In this document: one piece after another, positions 6,954 to 13,933 of the stretch
How positions within the stretch are numbered: position 1 is the stretch's first letter
Layout: each line of letters opens with the position of its first letter
Assembly (NCBI GenBank): GCA_937990735.1
Contig: CALKQT010000026.1
Location: 1-18,528, forward strand
DNA: 18,528 nucleotides
Origin: an uncultured Campylobacter sp.
Lineage (GTDB): Bacteria > Campylobacterota > Campylobacteria > Campylobacterales > Campylobacteraceae
Direction: 5' to 3'
Made by a program: the position numbers and the translations under genes
The notes under the pieces: generated by a model
Told to the model about the DNA's origin: nothing
What the model saw: only the letters and a program-made list of their open reading frames with translations
The model's database searches: none

Positions 6954-8537
6954 ATGACAACTCCGAACGATCTGGATAGATTAGGTCTTAAAAATATCAA
7001 AAAAATCAACCACAACCTAAGCTACGACGAGCTTTTCGAGCTTGAAAAGGCGATGAATGAAGGGCGCGTGTCAAGCAACGGCACCTTTATGGTTGATACG
7101 GGCATCTTCACGGGTCGCAGCCCAAAGGATAAGTACTTCGTAAAACAAGATCCCAGCCAAAAATACATCGCTTGGGGCAAGGTAAACCAACCTATCTCAA
7201 AAGAGCTTTTTGACAAGCTTTTAGCCAAAGCCAAAGCTCAGCTAAGCGGCAAGGAAATTTTTATCCAGGACGCATTTTGCGGCGCTAGCAAATCCAGCCG
7301 TAAAAACGTGCGCTTCGTAACCGAAGTCGCATGGCAGGCGCATTTTGTTAAAAATATGTTCATCCGCCCAAGCGAGAGCGAGCTTGCGGAATTTCATCCG
7401 GATTTCGTCGTTTACAACGCGTGCAAATGCAAAAACGAAGATTACGCGAGCGACGGGCTGCATTCCGACGTTTTCGTTATCTTTAACGTCGAGGAAAACG
7501 TCGCGGTTATCGGCGGCACCTGGTACGGCGGCGAGATGAAAAAGGGAATTTTTTCGATGATGAACTACTGGCTGCCGCTTGCGGGCAAGATGTCGATGCA
7601 CTGCTCGGCAAACGTGGGCAAGCAGGGCGACACGGCGTTATTTTTCGGCCTAAGCGGCACGGGCAAAACGACTCTCTCGACCGATCCAAACCGCAAGCTA
7701 ATAGGCGACGATGAGCACGGCTGGGACGATGAGGGGATATTTAACTTTGAGGGCGGCTGCTACGCGAAGTGCATAAATTTGGACCCGAGCAGCGAGCCTG
7801 AAATTTACGCCGCGATCAAACGCGACGCGCTACTTGAAAACGTGGTCGCGGATGAGGCGGGCGTCGTGGACTACAAAGACGGCAGCAAGACCGAAAACAC
7901 CCGCGTCAGCTACCCGATCTATCATATCGAAAATTACGAGCCAAGCTCCGCGGGCGGTCATCCCAAAAACATAATCTTCCTAACCGCCGACGCATTCGGC
8001 GTTTTGCCGCCGGTCGCAAAGCTAAGCAAAGAGCAGGCGATGTATTATTTCCTAAGCGGATATACGGCAAAAGTCGCGGGCACCGAGCGCGGTATCACCG
8101 AGCCGGTGGCGACCTTTAGCGCGTGCTTCGGTGAACCGTTTATGCCGCTGCACCCGACCGTTTATGCTAAGCTGCTAGGCGAAAAGATCGACAAGCACAA
8201 CGTTAGCGTCTATCTCGTAAACACCGGCTGGAGCGGCGGCGCGTACGGCGTGGGCAAGCGAATGAGCATCAAAGCCACGCGCGCGTGCATAAACGCAATC
8301 CTTGACGGCAGCATCAAAAAGTGCGAATTTGAAAATTTTGGTATTTTTAACCTCGCGATCCCAAAAGAGCTCGCAGGCGTCGAGACGAAGCTGCTAAATC
8401 CGATCAATACATGGACGCACCCGGCGGAATATAAAATCACGCGCGATAAGCTCGCAAAGATGTTTGAAGAGAATTTCAAACGCTACGAGGACGTAAAAGA
8501 GGGGGTCGAGTTTGCTAAAGCGGGCCCTACGGCTTAG
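6954..8537 (+). CDS. pckA: Phosphoenolpyruvate carboxykinase (ATP)
   Basis: The 527-aa product is the ATP-dependent PEP carboxykinase, which converts oxaloacetate and ATP to PEP, CO2 and ADP. This is the entry to gluconeogenesis in asaccharolytic bacteria. The N-terminal substrate region contains GIFTGRSPKDKYFV. The P-loop is GLSGTGKTTLS with K238. The metal-binding kinase-2 motif IGDDEHGWDDEGIFNFEGG (250-268) follows. A late NTGWSGGAYGVGKRM segment matches the family's nucleotide-binding region. Length is normal. AAAAGGA precedes the ATG. It follows pycB with a terminator and promoter between, so the two opposing oxaloacetate enzymes can be regulated separately. Its last 26 bases overlap the next gene. 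Confidence 0.96.
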   Translation: MTTPNDLDRLGLKNIKKINHNLSYDELFELEKAMNEGRVSSNGTFMVDTGIFTGRSPKDKYFVKQDPSQKYIAWGKVNQPISKELFDKLLAKAKAQLSGKEIFIQDAFCGASKSSRKNVRFVTEVAWQAHFVKNMFIRPSESELAEFHPDFVVYNACKCKNEDYASDGLHSDVFVIFNVEENVAVIGGTWYGGEMKKGIFSMMNYWLPLAGKMSMHCSANVGKQGDTALFFGLSGTGKTTLSTDPNRKLIGDDEHGWDDEGIFNFEGGCYAKCINLDPSSEPEIYAAIKRDALLENVVADEAGVVDYKDGSKTENTRVSYPIYHIENYEPSSAGGHPKNIIFLTADAFGVLPPVAKLSKEQAMYYFLSGYTAKVAGTERGITEPVATFSACFGEPFMPLHPTVYAKLLGEKIDKHNVSVYLVNTGWSGGAYGVGKRMSIKATRACINAILDGSIKKCEFENFGIFNLAIPKELAGVETKLLNPINTWTHPAEYKITRDKLAKMFEENFKRYEDVKEGVEFAKAGPTA

Positions 8538-9864
8538 GCTCCTGGGCCTTGGGGCGATTTGCGCGCTTTTTGCCGCATGCGAAAACACCCCCTCAAATTT
8601 AAAACAGCCGCTCGTTGCGATGAGCGGCTTTTCCTTTTACGACGATCCGCTAAGCTACATCAACAATGTGCGCGCAAAATCGGGGCTAAATCAGCTTTCG
8701 CAGAATGAAATTTTAAATACCTCCGCGCTTAATCACGCAAAATATGTCGTCGCAAACGAGGCGATGTCGCACGACGAGACTCCGGGCAAGCCGAATTTTA
8801 CGGGTGAAAATCCGTCAAAGCGCGCTTTTTACGCAGGCTATAATGCCGTCGTGAGGGAAAATTTATCCTATAACTCAAGCGATCTAAAAAGCGCGATCGA
8901 CGGGCTACTCAGCGCGATTTACCATAGATTTGCATTTTTGGATTTTGCCTCGGATGAGATCGGCATCGGCTATTTTGAGCACGACAAAAAAAGTAGCTAC
9001 GTTTTTGAGATGGGAAATTCGCGCCTCAACGCCTTTTGCTCGCGGAATTTAAACGACGAAGGAAGCGGCAAATTTCTACTTGGGATGTGTAAAAACGAAA
9101 CGCTACGGATGAGGGAGGATAAGTTCAAAAGCGCCACTGCGCTAAACTCGCGCCCTTACGTCTATTACCCGAACGACGAGCCCGCGCTTGCGTTTTTCAG
9201 CAATGAAATTCCAGATCCCATGCCTGAGTGCAAAATCACCGCAAACCCAGTAAGCGTGGAGTTTAATGCCGAGGGGCCGCCCGTAACGATGAAAAGTTTT
9301 AAAATTTACGAAGGCGACAGGGAGCTTCAAAACGTTAAAATTTTAGACAAAAACTCCGATCCTAACGCCATTTTAAGCGATAGGCAGTTCGTGCTTTTCA
9401 GCAGAGAGGTTTTTAAATTCGACGCCAAATACGGCGCGGAATTTAATTACGAGCAAGGCGGTAAGCAAAAGACGCTACGGTGGGAGTTTATCACGCAGGC
9501 GCCTAAATTTAGATACTTCGTCGTGCAAGGCGGAGAAAATCTGAGCGTAAAAAACGGCGCGTTTTACGATATATTCGTGGCTCCCAAAGACTGCAACGAT
9601 TTGATGAAAAGCTACAAAACCAGCTACTCTTTTATGGATAAGCCAGAAATTTCAAGCCCCGCGGCAAATATGCTGCGCGTAAAGCTAAACGGCGCAAAGG
9701 GCGCAAAGCTTGAAATTTCGACAGATAACGGCGCGATAATAAATCTGTATCTAAGCGACGACTCCAAAAGCTACGGCGGCATGGGTAAAATTTACGCCGC
9801 AATCGCGGCGGTTTTAGCGGCGATCATCTTGTTTTATCTTTTGGCAAGGCGCAGAGGGCAATAG
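8512..9864 (+). CDS. CAP-domain lipoprotein with C-terminal membrane anchor
   Basis: The 450-aa protein starts with a basic, hydrophobic signal ending FAAC, so C23 is a probable lipidation site. A CAP (SCP/PR-1) domain covers about residues 47-180: YINNVRAKSGLNQL, NHAKYVV with AMSHDE, a REN motif, and EIGIGYFEH. The remainder (about 230-420) is beta-rich and unrecognised. The C-terminus has GG (422-423), a hydrophobic helix (about 428-444) and ARRRGQ. The start is TTG 8512, inside the end of pckA, because AGAGGGGG lies six bases upstream and no other start keeps the signal peptide. Bacterial CAP proteins act outside the cytoplasm and their function is mostly unknown. Coupling to pckA looks positional rather than functional. 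Confidence 0.85.
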   Translation: MLKRALRLRLLGLGAICALFAACENTPSNLKQPLVAMSGFSFYDDPLSYINNVRAKSGLNQLSQNEILNTSALNHAKYVVANEAMSHDETPGKPNFTGENPSKRAFYAGYNAVVRENLSYNSSDLKSAIDGLLSAIYHRFAFLDFASDEIGIGYFEHDKKSSYVFEMGNSRLNAFCSRNLNDEGSGKFLLGMCKNETLRMREDKFKSATALNSRPYVYYPNDEPALAFFSNEIPDPMPECKITANPVSVEFNAEGPPVTMKSFKIYEGDRELQNVKILDKNSDPNAILSDRQFVLFSREVFKFDAKYGAEFNYEQGGKQKTLRWEFITQAPKFRYFVVQGGENLSVKNGAFYDIFVAPKDCNDLMKSYKTSYSFMDKPEISSPAANMLRVKLNGAKGAKLEISTDNGAIINLYLSDDSKSYGGMGKIYAAIAAVLAAIILFYLLARRRGQ

Positions 9865-9894
9865 GCGAAACCTATTTTTGCGACCTCTGCTTTT
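9851..9894 (+). terminator. Rho-independent terminator of the CAP-domain gene
   Basis: GCAGAGG (9851-9857) pairs with CCTCTGC (9884-9890), and inside them GCAATAGG pairs with CCTATTTTTGC with a small bulge around a CGAAA loop. TTTT follows at 9891-9894. The hairpin begins within the last four codons of the gene. Confidence 0.65.
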
Positions 9895-9956
9895 GTCTGC
9901 ACGCACAGGGGCGCATAATGCCTGTTTAGCGTGAAATTTAATGCAGAGCTCGGCTT

Positions 9957-10511
9957 TTAAATTTCATCCCCGTTTATCTCATCCGCAAGTTTTAAAATTT
10001 TAGCCTGTACCGCCTCAGGAGCGTAGATATCCATCCACTCTATCCCATTCGAAGCGCTAAAAAGCACGGCGATCCGCCCCTCGCTCATCGCACGCTTGGC
10101 AAGTTTGGTTGCCGAGGGGCTGTTGCCCATATTTGGCGTCTCGTCTATGCTTATCTCGGCGCAGCGGCGCAAAATAGGCGCCAAATCAAACTCTCCCTCA
10201 AGCAAAATAATAACCGAGCCGCGCCTAAAACTGCAGGCGTTCCAAAAGATCTCGGCGCCGTTTACGCATTCGCGCGAGAGATCGAGGCGAAATTTACCCC
10301 GCTCGCGCACGAGGAAACTAAATTCGCTCAAGTTTAGCGGGTGCTCCACGTTGCCGAAGGCTCCCACGATGCTATCTTTGCGGCCGTTATAGACATAGGC
10401 GGCGAGCGCATTTTGCAGTAGCGGCGCGATGATCTGATCGTGCGCGCTCGTATGGTCGCCCTCTCTGGCGCGGCCTGGGATCTTTACGAAAAATGGCTTG
10501 AAATACTCCAT
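9957..10511 (-). CDS. Unrecognised 184-aa cytoplasmic protein
   Basis: I do not recognise this protein. It is 184 aa, soluble, with no signal peptide or long hydrophobic segment and no obvious catalytic motif. It begins MEYFKPFFVKIPGRAREGDH, has two cysteines in the middle and a mixed alpha/beta pattern. The codon use resembles the surrounding genes. AAGGAG lies six bases before the ATG, and the opposite strand carries only a shorter shadow frame, so the gene is probably real. It is convergent with the CAP-domain gene and about 209 bases downstream of the PP-loop gene, with phased A/T words in that space. It may have its own promoter or be the last gene of the dnaG transcript. Confidence 0.75.
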   Translation of the reverse strand: MEYFKPFFVKIPGRAREGDHTSAHDQIIAPLLQNALAAYVYNGRKDSIVGAFGNVEHPLNLSEFSFLVRERGKFRLDLSRECVNGAEIFWNACSFRRGSVIILLEGEFDLAPILRRCAEISIDETPNMGNSPSATKLAKRAMSEGRIAVLFSASNGIEWMDIYAPEAVQAKILKLADEINGDEI

Positions 10512-10530
10512 AAACGCTCCTTAAGCTTAT

Positions 10531-10636
10531 AAAATTTGCTCGCTTTTGCTTTTAAATTTAGCGTTCACGGCGGTTAAATTTAGCCTGCTGTCGCCGCATT
10601 TTCGGCTCGCCTTTCAGCCGCTGCCGTTTTAAATTT
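10531..10636. promoter_or_regulatory. Phased AAATTT tracts upstream of the 184-aa gene
   Basis: AAATTT occurs at 10532-10537, 10554-10559 and 10576-10581, exactly 22 bp apart, and again at 10631-10636 (a further 55 bp). A-tracts in near-helical phase can curve DNA, and Campylobacter promoters are reported to use periodic A/T signals in place of a -35 box. The minus strand also reads TATAAG close to the gene, but too near the ribosome binding site to be a convincing -10. Confidence 0.3.
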
Positions 10637-10720
10637 CACTCTTTTATCTACTATCGCAGCTCCTTGAGCTTATGTATCGTTTTTATCTCTATCAAATACA
10701 ACTTGGATGGCGGTTTAGAT

Positions 10721-11704
10721 TTACACAAAATACTTGCGCGCAGCATCCTTGCTCTCAAAGGGGCTTACGCTCAGCTCGCTGCCCTCTATGAGCAAGGCGT
10801 AGCGGCGCGCGGCGTCCGTTTTGGCGTATGTTAGCGCCAGCCTCGCCGCAAGCTCTCTATCCGCCTCGCTCGCGCCTCTACTTAGCAAGCTTAGCGCGCC
10901 CACAACGTCGTCTTTAAATTTTATCTCGCTAAATTTCGGATTTTGCACGGCGGCAAGCTTTTTGTTGTCGCTCTCATCTCGCCCGATTATGAGCTTGGCA
11001 CCCTCAGGCAGGCGCAGATGACGCCCGAATTTTAAAATTTCAGCGTCCGCGGGCGTTTCGATCTTTTCAAATTTTACCGCATCCTTGATCCGCTCGCTGA
11101 AGCTCTGCACGGTTAGCAGGCAGCCTCCTGCGGGCGTTTCGTAATCATCAAAGCCGAACTCCGCCGCCAGCTGCATCTGTCTAGCCCGTCCGCGCCCGCT
11201 GATGTCAAGCAGCGCGCCCCTATCTACCCAGCCCTTGATCTCGGGCGTCGTGGGCGGCAGCAGCTTCGCGCACAGCGGACGCAGGATCAGCCCCTCCTCA
11301 TCGCCGCTAAGCCCGCCGACCTGAGCTAGAGCCTGCGCGCGCTGGCTCATCGGGCGCTGTCCGAGCACCTCGCCCGTGATGATGAAGCTCGCTCCTTCGC
11401 TTTGCAGCATCGCAAGCGCGGTCTTAAACATATATCCGTGGCAGTCGATGCAGGGGTTGAAGTGCTTGCCGTAGCCGTATTTGGGCTCAAAAAGCACCTG
11501 TCGCAGATATTCGCTTCTGATATCGACGCTTTTAAAATCTGCTCCCGCAGCAGCGGCTCTGCGGCGCATGATCTCGCTCTTATCGTCCTTACCGCCAAAT
11601 CCGATATCCATATTCAGCGCGAGCACCTCGATGCCTTGCGAGACGATGAGTTTGACCGCGAGCATGGAGTCAAGCCCGCCGCTAAAGAGCGCCAATGCCT
11701 TCAT
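10721..11704 (-). CDS. PP-loop ATPase with NFACT-R-like C-terminus (predicted RNA thiolation/modification enzyme)
   Basis: The 327-aa protein begins with the adenylating PP-loop SGGLDS (8-13). It has NPCIDCH with C85 and C88, and a third cysteine C195 in PAGGCLLT. That C-x-x-C plus distant C set is the arrangement used in some tRNA thiolases of the MnmA/TtuA/ThiI superfamily, either for sulfur transfer or to bind an Fe-S cluster. The C-terminus (about 211-250) contains ILKFGRHLRL and LIIGRDESDN, resembling the NFACT-R domain that has been described fused to ThiI-like PP-loop proteins and predicted to act in RNA modification. Databases often label such proteins as argininosuccinate-synthase-like or ThiI-like. 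The target base is unknown. It lies nine bases after dnaG, with AAAGGA overlapping the dnaG stop, so it is cotranscribed with it. Confidence 0.75.
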   Translation of the reverse strand: MKALALFSGGLDSMLAVKLIVSQGIEVLALNMDIGFGGKDDKSEIMRRRAAAAGADFKSVDIRSEYLRQVLFEPKYGYGKHFNPCIDCHGYMFKTALAMLQSEGASFIITGEVLGQRPMSQRAQALAQVGGLSGDEEGLILRPLCAKLLPPTTPEIKGWVDRGALLDISGRGRARQMQLAAEFGFDDYETPAGGCLLTVQSFSERIKDAVKFEKIETPADAEILKFGRHLRLPEGAKLIIGRDESDNKKLAAVQNPKFSEIKFKDDVVGALSLLSRGASEADRELAARLALTYAKTDAARRYALLIEGSELSVSPFESKDAARKYFV

Positions 11705-11713
11705 TTCGTTCCT

Positions 11714-13873
11714 TTACTTGAGTTGATTGATCTTTTTTTGATACTCCAAGATACGCTCGATCTTGTCGGGCGCGTCGGAGTTTTTGAGCTTTTGCATCAG
11801 ATCTTGCAGAACGTTGCGGCGTAAAATTTTGCACGCGTCATTAAAAAGCGCCGCGCCGCCGATCGGCAAAATTTCATCGTCCAGCGCGAGCGCGCGCAGA
11901 TTTTCAAGGGCTTCGGTTTCGGCGCTTTGAGTATTTTGGATACTTTGAGCATTTTGGGCATTTTGAGTGGCGGCTTTCTTTTTGTCTTGATTTGCGCCGA
12001 TGCTTAAGCTCCGTCTCTCGCCGTTATTTGCACCCTCTTGCTTCTCTCTGCCGTTTGCGCCCTGCTGCGCGGAATCTTTTAAATTTACGGCGCCCGCAGA
12101 GTCTTGCCCGATAAAATTTTGCCCGCTAGAGCTCTCGCCGATTTTTAAATTTACGCTCTCGCCCCGGTTAAAATTTTCTCCCGCGCCGCCCGCAATAAAA
12201 TTTTTGAAAGCGCTACCATTCGCATTACCGCCCTCGCCCGCGATGAAATTTTTAAAATTTCCGCCGCTGCGAGCGAAAGCCAAAAACGCCTCGAAAATAT
12301 CGCCGTGCATGCGAAAATCGCGCCGCCCCAAGCAGCCGAGCCCGAGCTCCGCCATCTCGCCATCGAGCAGCATCGATTTTATGATCTGAAGCTCGGCGAT
12401 CTCCTTGCGGCGCGGTAGCGAGCGCCCGAGCCTCGCCGAAGTGGTAGGCGACGCGGAGCTTTCGTAACGCGCCGTGTTTTGCGAAAGATTAAAATTTCCG
12501 CCGTTTAAGCTCCCGCTCGCACCGCCCCTGCCGTCTGCGCCGCGCCCTCCGTAAGAGCTGAAATCGCGAGAGCCGAAGCTTCCGCCCTCGTTAAAATTTT
12601 GCCCCTCAAAGCCCGCGCCGAAATTTTTACCGCCGCTAGAGAGATTAAACGAGCCCGGCGAGACGTTTAAAATTTGCGCCACTAGGCTCTGATAGGACTC
12701 GGCTAGCACGGGGCCGAGCGCTGCGGTAAATTCTTTGATCTCATTTAGCGCAGCCTCTTTTTGCACGGGGCGAGCGAGGTCGTATTTTTTAGCGATTCTT
12801 CGGATCAAAAACTCCCCGCTCTCCATGCCGCTAGCATAAATTTGCTCTAGCTCGCGCACCTTGCCTGCGACTATCATATCTGCAGGATCGGCACCGCCGC
12901 CGATTATAGCGACGCTTGAGTCGATCTTATTTAGGCACAAAAGCCGCGCCGATTTTATCGCCGCATTGATGCCCGCTGCGTCGCCGTCGAAGCTAAGCAC
13001 GACGTTAAGCTCCGCGCGCTTTATAAGCGGCAGATGAGCGGGCGTCAGTGCCGTGCCGAGCACCGCTACGGCGTTGTCGATGCCCGCTTGATGCAGCATG
13101 ATGACATCCATGTAGCCCTCGGTGATGATGAGGGTTTTTTTAGCGATCGCGCTTTTTTTCGCAAGGTCGAATGCGTAGAAAATTTTAGATTTATCAAACA
13201 GCGCGCACTGCGGCGAATTGACGTATTTAGCGGGATTATCGCTTATCGTGCGGCCGCCAAAGCCTACGAGCTTGCTTGCGTGGTTGTAGATCGGAAAGGT
13301 GATGCGCTCGATGAAGCTAGCATAAAGCCCGCGCTCGTTTTGCTTCACCGCGCCCGCATTTAGCGCGTCTTGCGGCGGAATTTCTTCGTTTTGCAAAACC
13401 CTGATCGTCTGCGCGCTAGCTCCAGCGTAGCCAAGGCCGAATTTGCGAATAGTCGCATCGCTTAGACCGCGCTCGTGCAAGTATTTTACGGCGGCGGGGT
13501 TTTGATAAAGACAGCTTTGATAGTAGGCGTTTAAAATCCCGAGCGCCTTCTTCTCTTCGCTGCGCTCCTGCACCTTAGCGCCGGTGTATTGCAGCGCGAA
13601 ATTATACATCCCCGCAAGCTTTTCGACCGCTTCAGGGAAGCTTATCTTTTCGTAATCTTGGATAAATTTAATCGCATTGCCGCCTGCTTTGCACGAAAAG
13701 CAGTGAAAAATTCCAAGCTTTGAACTCACGCTCATGCTCGGGTGCGAATCATCGTGAAATGGGCAGACGCCTACGAAATTTGCGCCGCTGCGCTTAAGCG
13801 GGACATATTTTTCTACGACGTCTACGATATCTACGGTGGCTAGCAGATTTTCTATGCTTTCGTTTTTAATCAT
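11714..13873 (-). CDS. dnaG: DNA primase DnaG with two low-complexity insertions
   Basis: The 719-aa product is DNA primase, which makes RNA primers on the lagging strand. The CHC2 zinc finger has C37, H40, C58 and C61. The catalytic core follows with LGYAGAS, GFGGRTI and YVNSPQ. The TOPRIM domain shows ITEGYMDVI, VLGTALT and SFDGDAAG. Members from this group are usually about 600 aa. The excess is two G/S/N/Q-rich stretches: about residues 408-487, between the core and the helicase-binding region, and about 535-652, inside the C-terminal helicase-binding region, which resumes at ETEALENLRAL. The second includes a tandem FKNFIAG repeat. Both stretches are in frame. The start matches the family (MIxxESIENL), but there is no ribosome binding site and the -10 box ends only seven bases upstream. 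Confidence 0.93.
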   Translation of the reverse strand: MIKNESIENLLATVDIVDVVEKYVPLKRSGANFVGVCPFHDDSHPSMSVSSKLGIFHCFSCKAGGNAIKFIQDYEKISFPEAVEKLAGMYNFALQYTGAKVQERSEEKKALGILNAYYQSCLYQNPAAVKYLHERGLSDATIRKFGLGYAGASAQTIRVLQNEEIPPQDALNAGAVKQNERGLYASFIERITFPIYNHASKLVGFGGRTISDNPAKYVNSPQCALFDKSKIFYAFDLAKKSAIAKKTLIITEGYMDVIMLHQAGIDNAVAVLGTALTPAHLPLIKRAELNVVLSFDGDAAGINAAIKSARLLCLNKIDSSVAIIGGGADPADMIVAGKVRELEQIYASGMESGEFLIRRIAKKYDLARPVQKEAALNEIKEFTAALGPVLAESYQSLVAQILNVSPGSFNLSSGGKNFGAGFEGQNFNEGGSFGSRDFSSYGGRGADGRGGASGSLNGGNFNLSQNTARYESSASPTTSARLGRSLPRRKEIAELQIIKSMLLDGEMAELGLGCLGRRDFRMHGDIFEAFLAFARSGGNFKNFIAGEGGNANGSAFKNFIAGGAGENFNRGESVNLKIGESSSGQNFIGQDSAGAVNLKDSAQQGANGREKQEGANNGERRSLSIGANQDKKKAATQNAQNAQSIQNTQSAETEALENLRALALDDEILPIGGAALFNDACKILRRNVLQDLMQKLKNSDAPDKIERILEYQKKINQLK
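11917..12265 (-). other. Low-complexity insertion 2 in dnaG
   Basis: This encodes about residues 535-652 of DnaG. It is rich in G, N, S, A, Q and K, with no recognisable fold, and includes FKNFIAG twice and a stretch of NAQ/NTQ repeats. It separates two parts of the C-terminal helicase-binding region. Many of its A/T runs are the same AAATTT/AAAATTTT words seen in spacers. Confidence 0.7.
12189..12257 (-). repeat. 48-bp-spaced direct repeat inside dnaG insertion 2
   Basis: Two copies of a 21-base unit start at 12189 and 12237 (plus-strand reading CCCGCrATrAAATTTTTrAAA). They differ at three or so positions, are spaced 48 bp (16 codons), and encode FKNFIAG twice. Confidence 0.65.
12411..12650 (-). 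other. Low-complexity insertion 1 in dnaG
   Basis: This encodes about residues 408-487, dominated by G, S, N, F and R (motifs such as GGKNFGAGF, GGSFGS, GGRGADGRGG, NGGNFNL). It lies between the TOPRIM/core part and the helicase-binding region that begins RRKEIAEL. It is probably a disordered linker expansion. Confidence 0.7.
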
Positions 13874-13880
13874 AAGCGAA

Positions 13881-13886
13881 ATTATA
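13881..13886 (-). promoter_or_regulatory. -10 box of dnaG (leaderless arrangement)
   Basis: The minus strand reads TATAAT, and only seven bases separate it from the dnaG ATG. Transcription would therefore start at or within a base of the start codon. No Shine-Dalgarno sequence is present. Confidence 0.55.
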
Positions 13887-13898
13887 CCCGCACTTTGC

Positions 13899-13904
13899 TA
13901 TAAT
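13899..13904 (+). promoter_or_regulatory. -10 box of the TPR-rnhA operon
   Basis: TGCTATAAT (extended -10) would start transcription near 13911, 23 bases before the TTG start. It is only 12 bases from the opposing dnaG -10, so the two promoters overlap and RNA polymerase probably cannot occupy both at once. Confidence 0.65.
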
Positions 13905-13933
13905 TGCCCTTTATTTTTGCGAAGAGGTTTGAT

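Noticed and set aside
11402..11824. 140-codon plus-strand ORF opposite the PP-loop gene and the dnaG end
   Set aside because: It is a shadow. The minus strand carries two recognised proteins with ribosome binding sites, and the plus frame has no motif.
12000..12389. 129-codon plus-strand ORF opposite the dnaG insertion
   Set aside because: It is serine/proline/lysine-rich and repetitive, as expected from the complement of a low-complexity region, with no ribosome binding site.
13904..13933. Upstream start for the LapB-like gene
   Set aside because: It overlaps the TATAAT box. TTG 13934 has AAGAGG at the right distance and matches the N-terminus I recall for C. jejuni.
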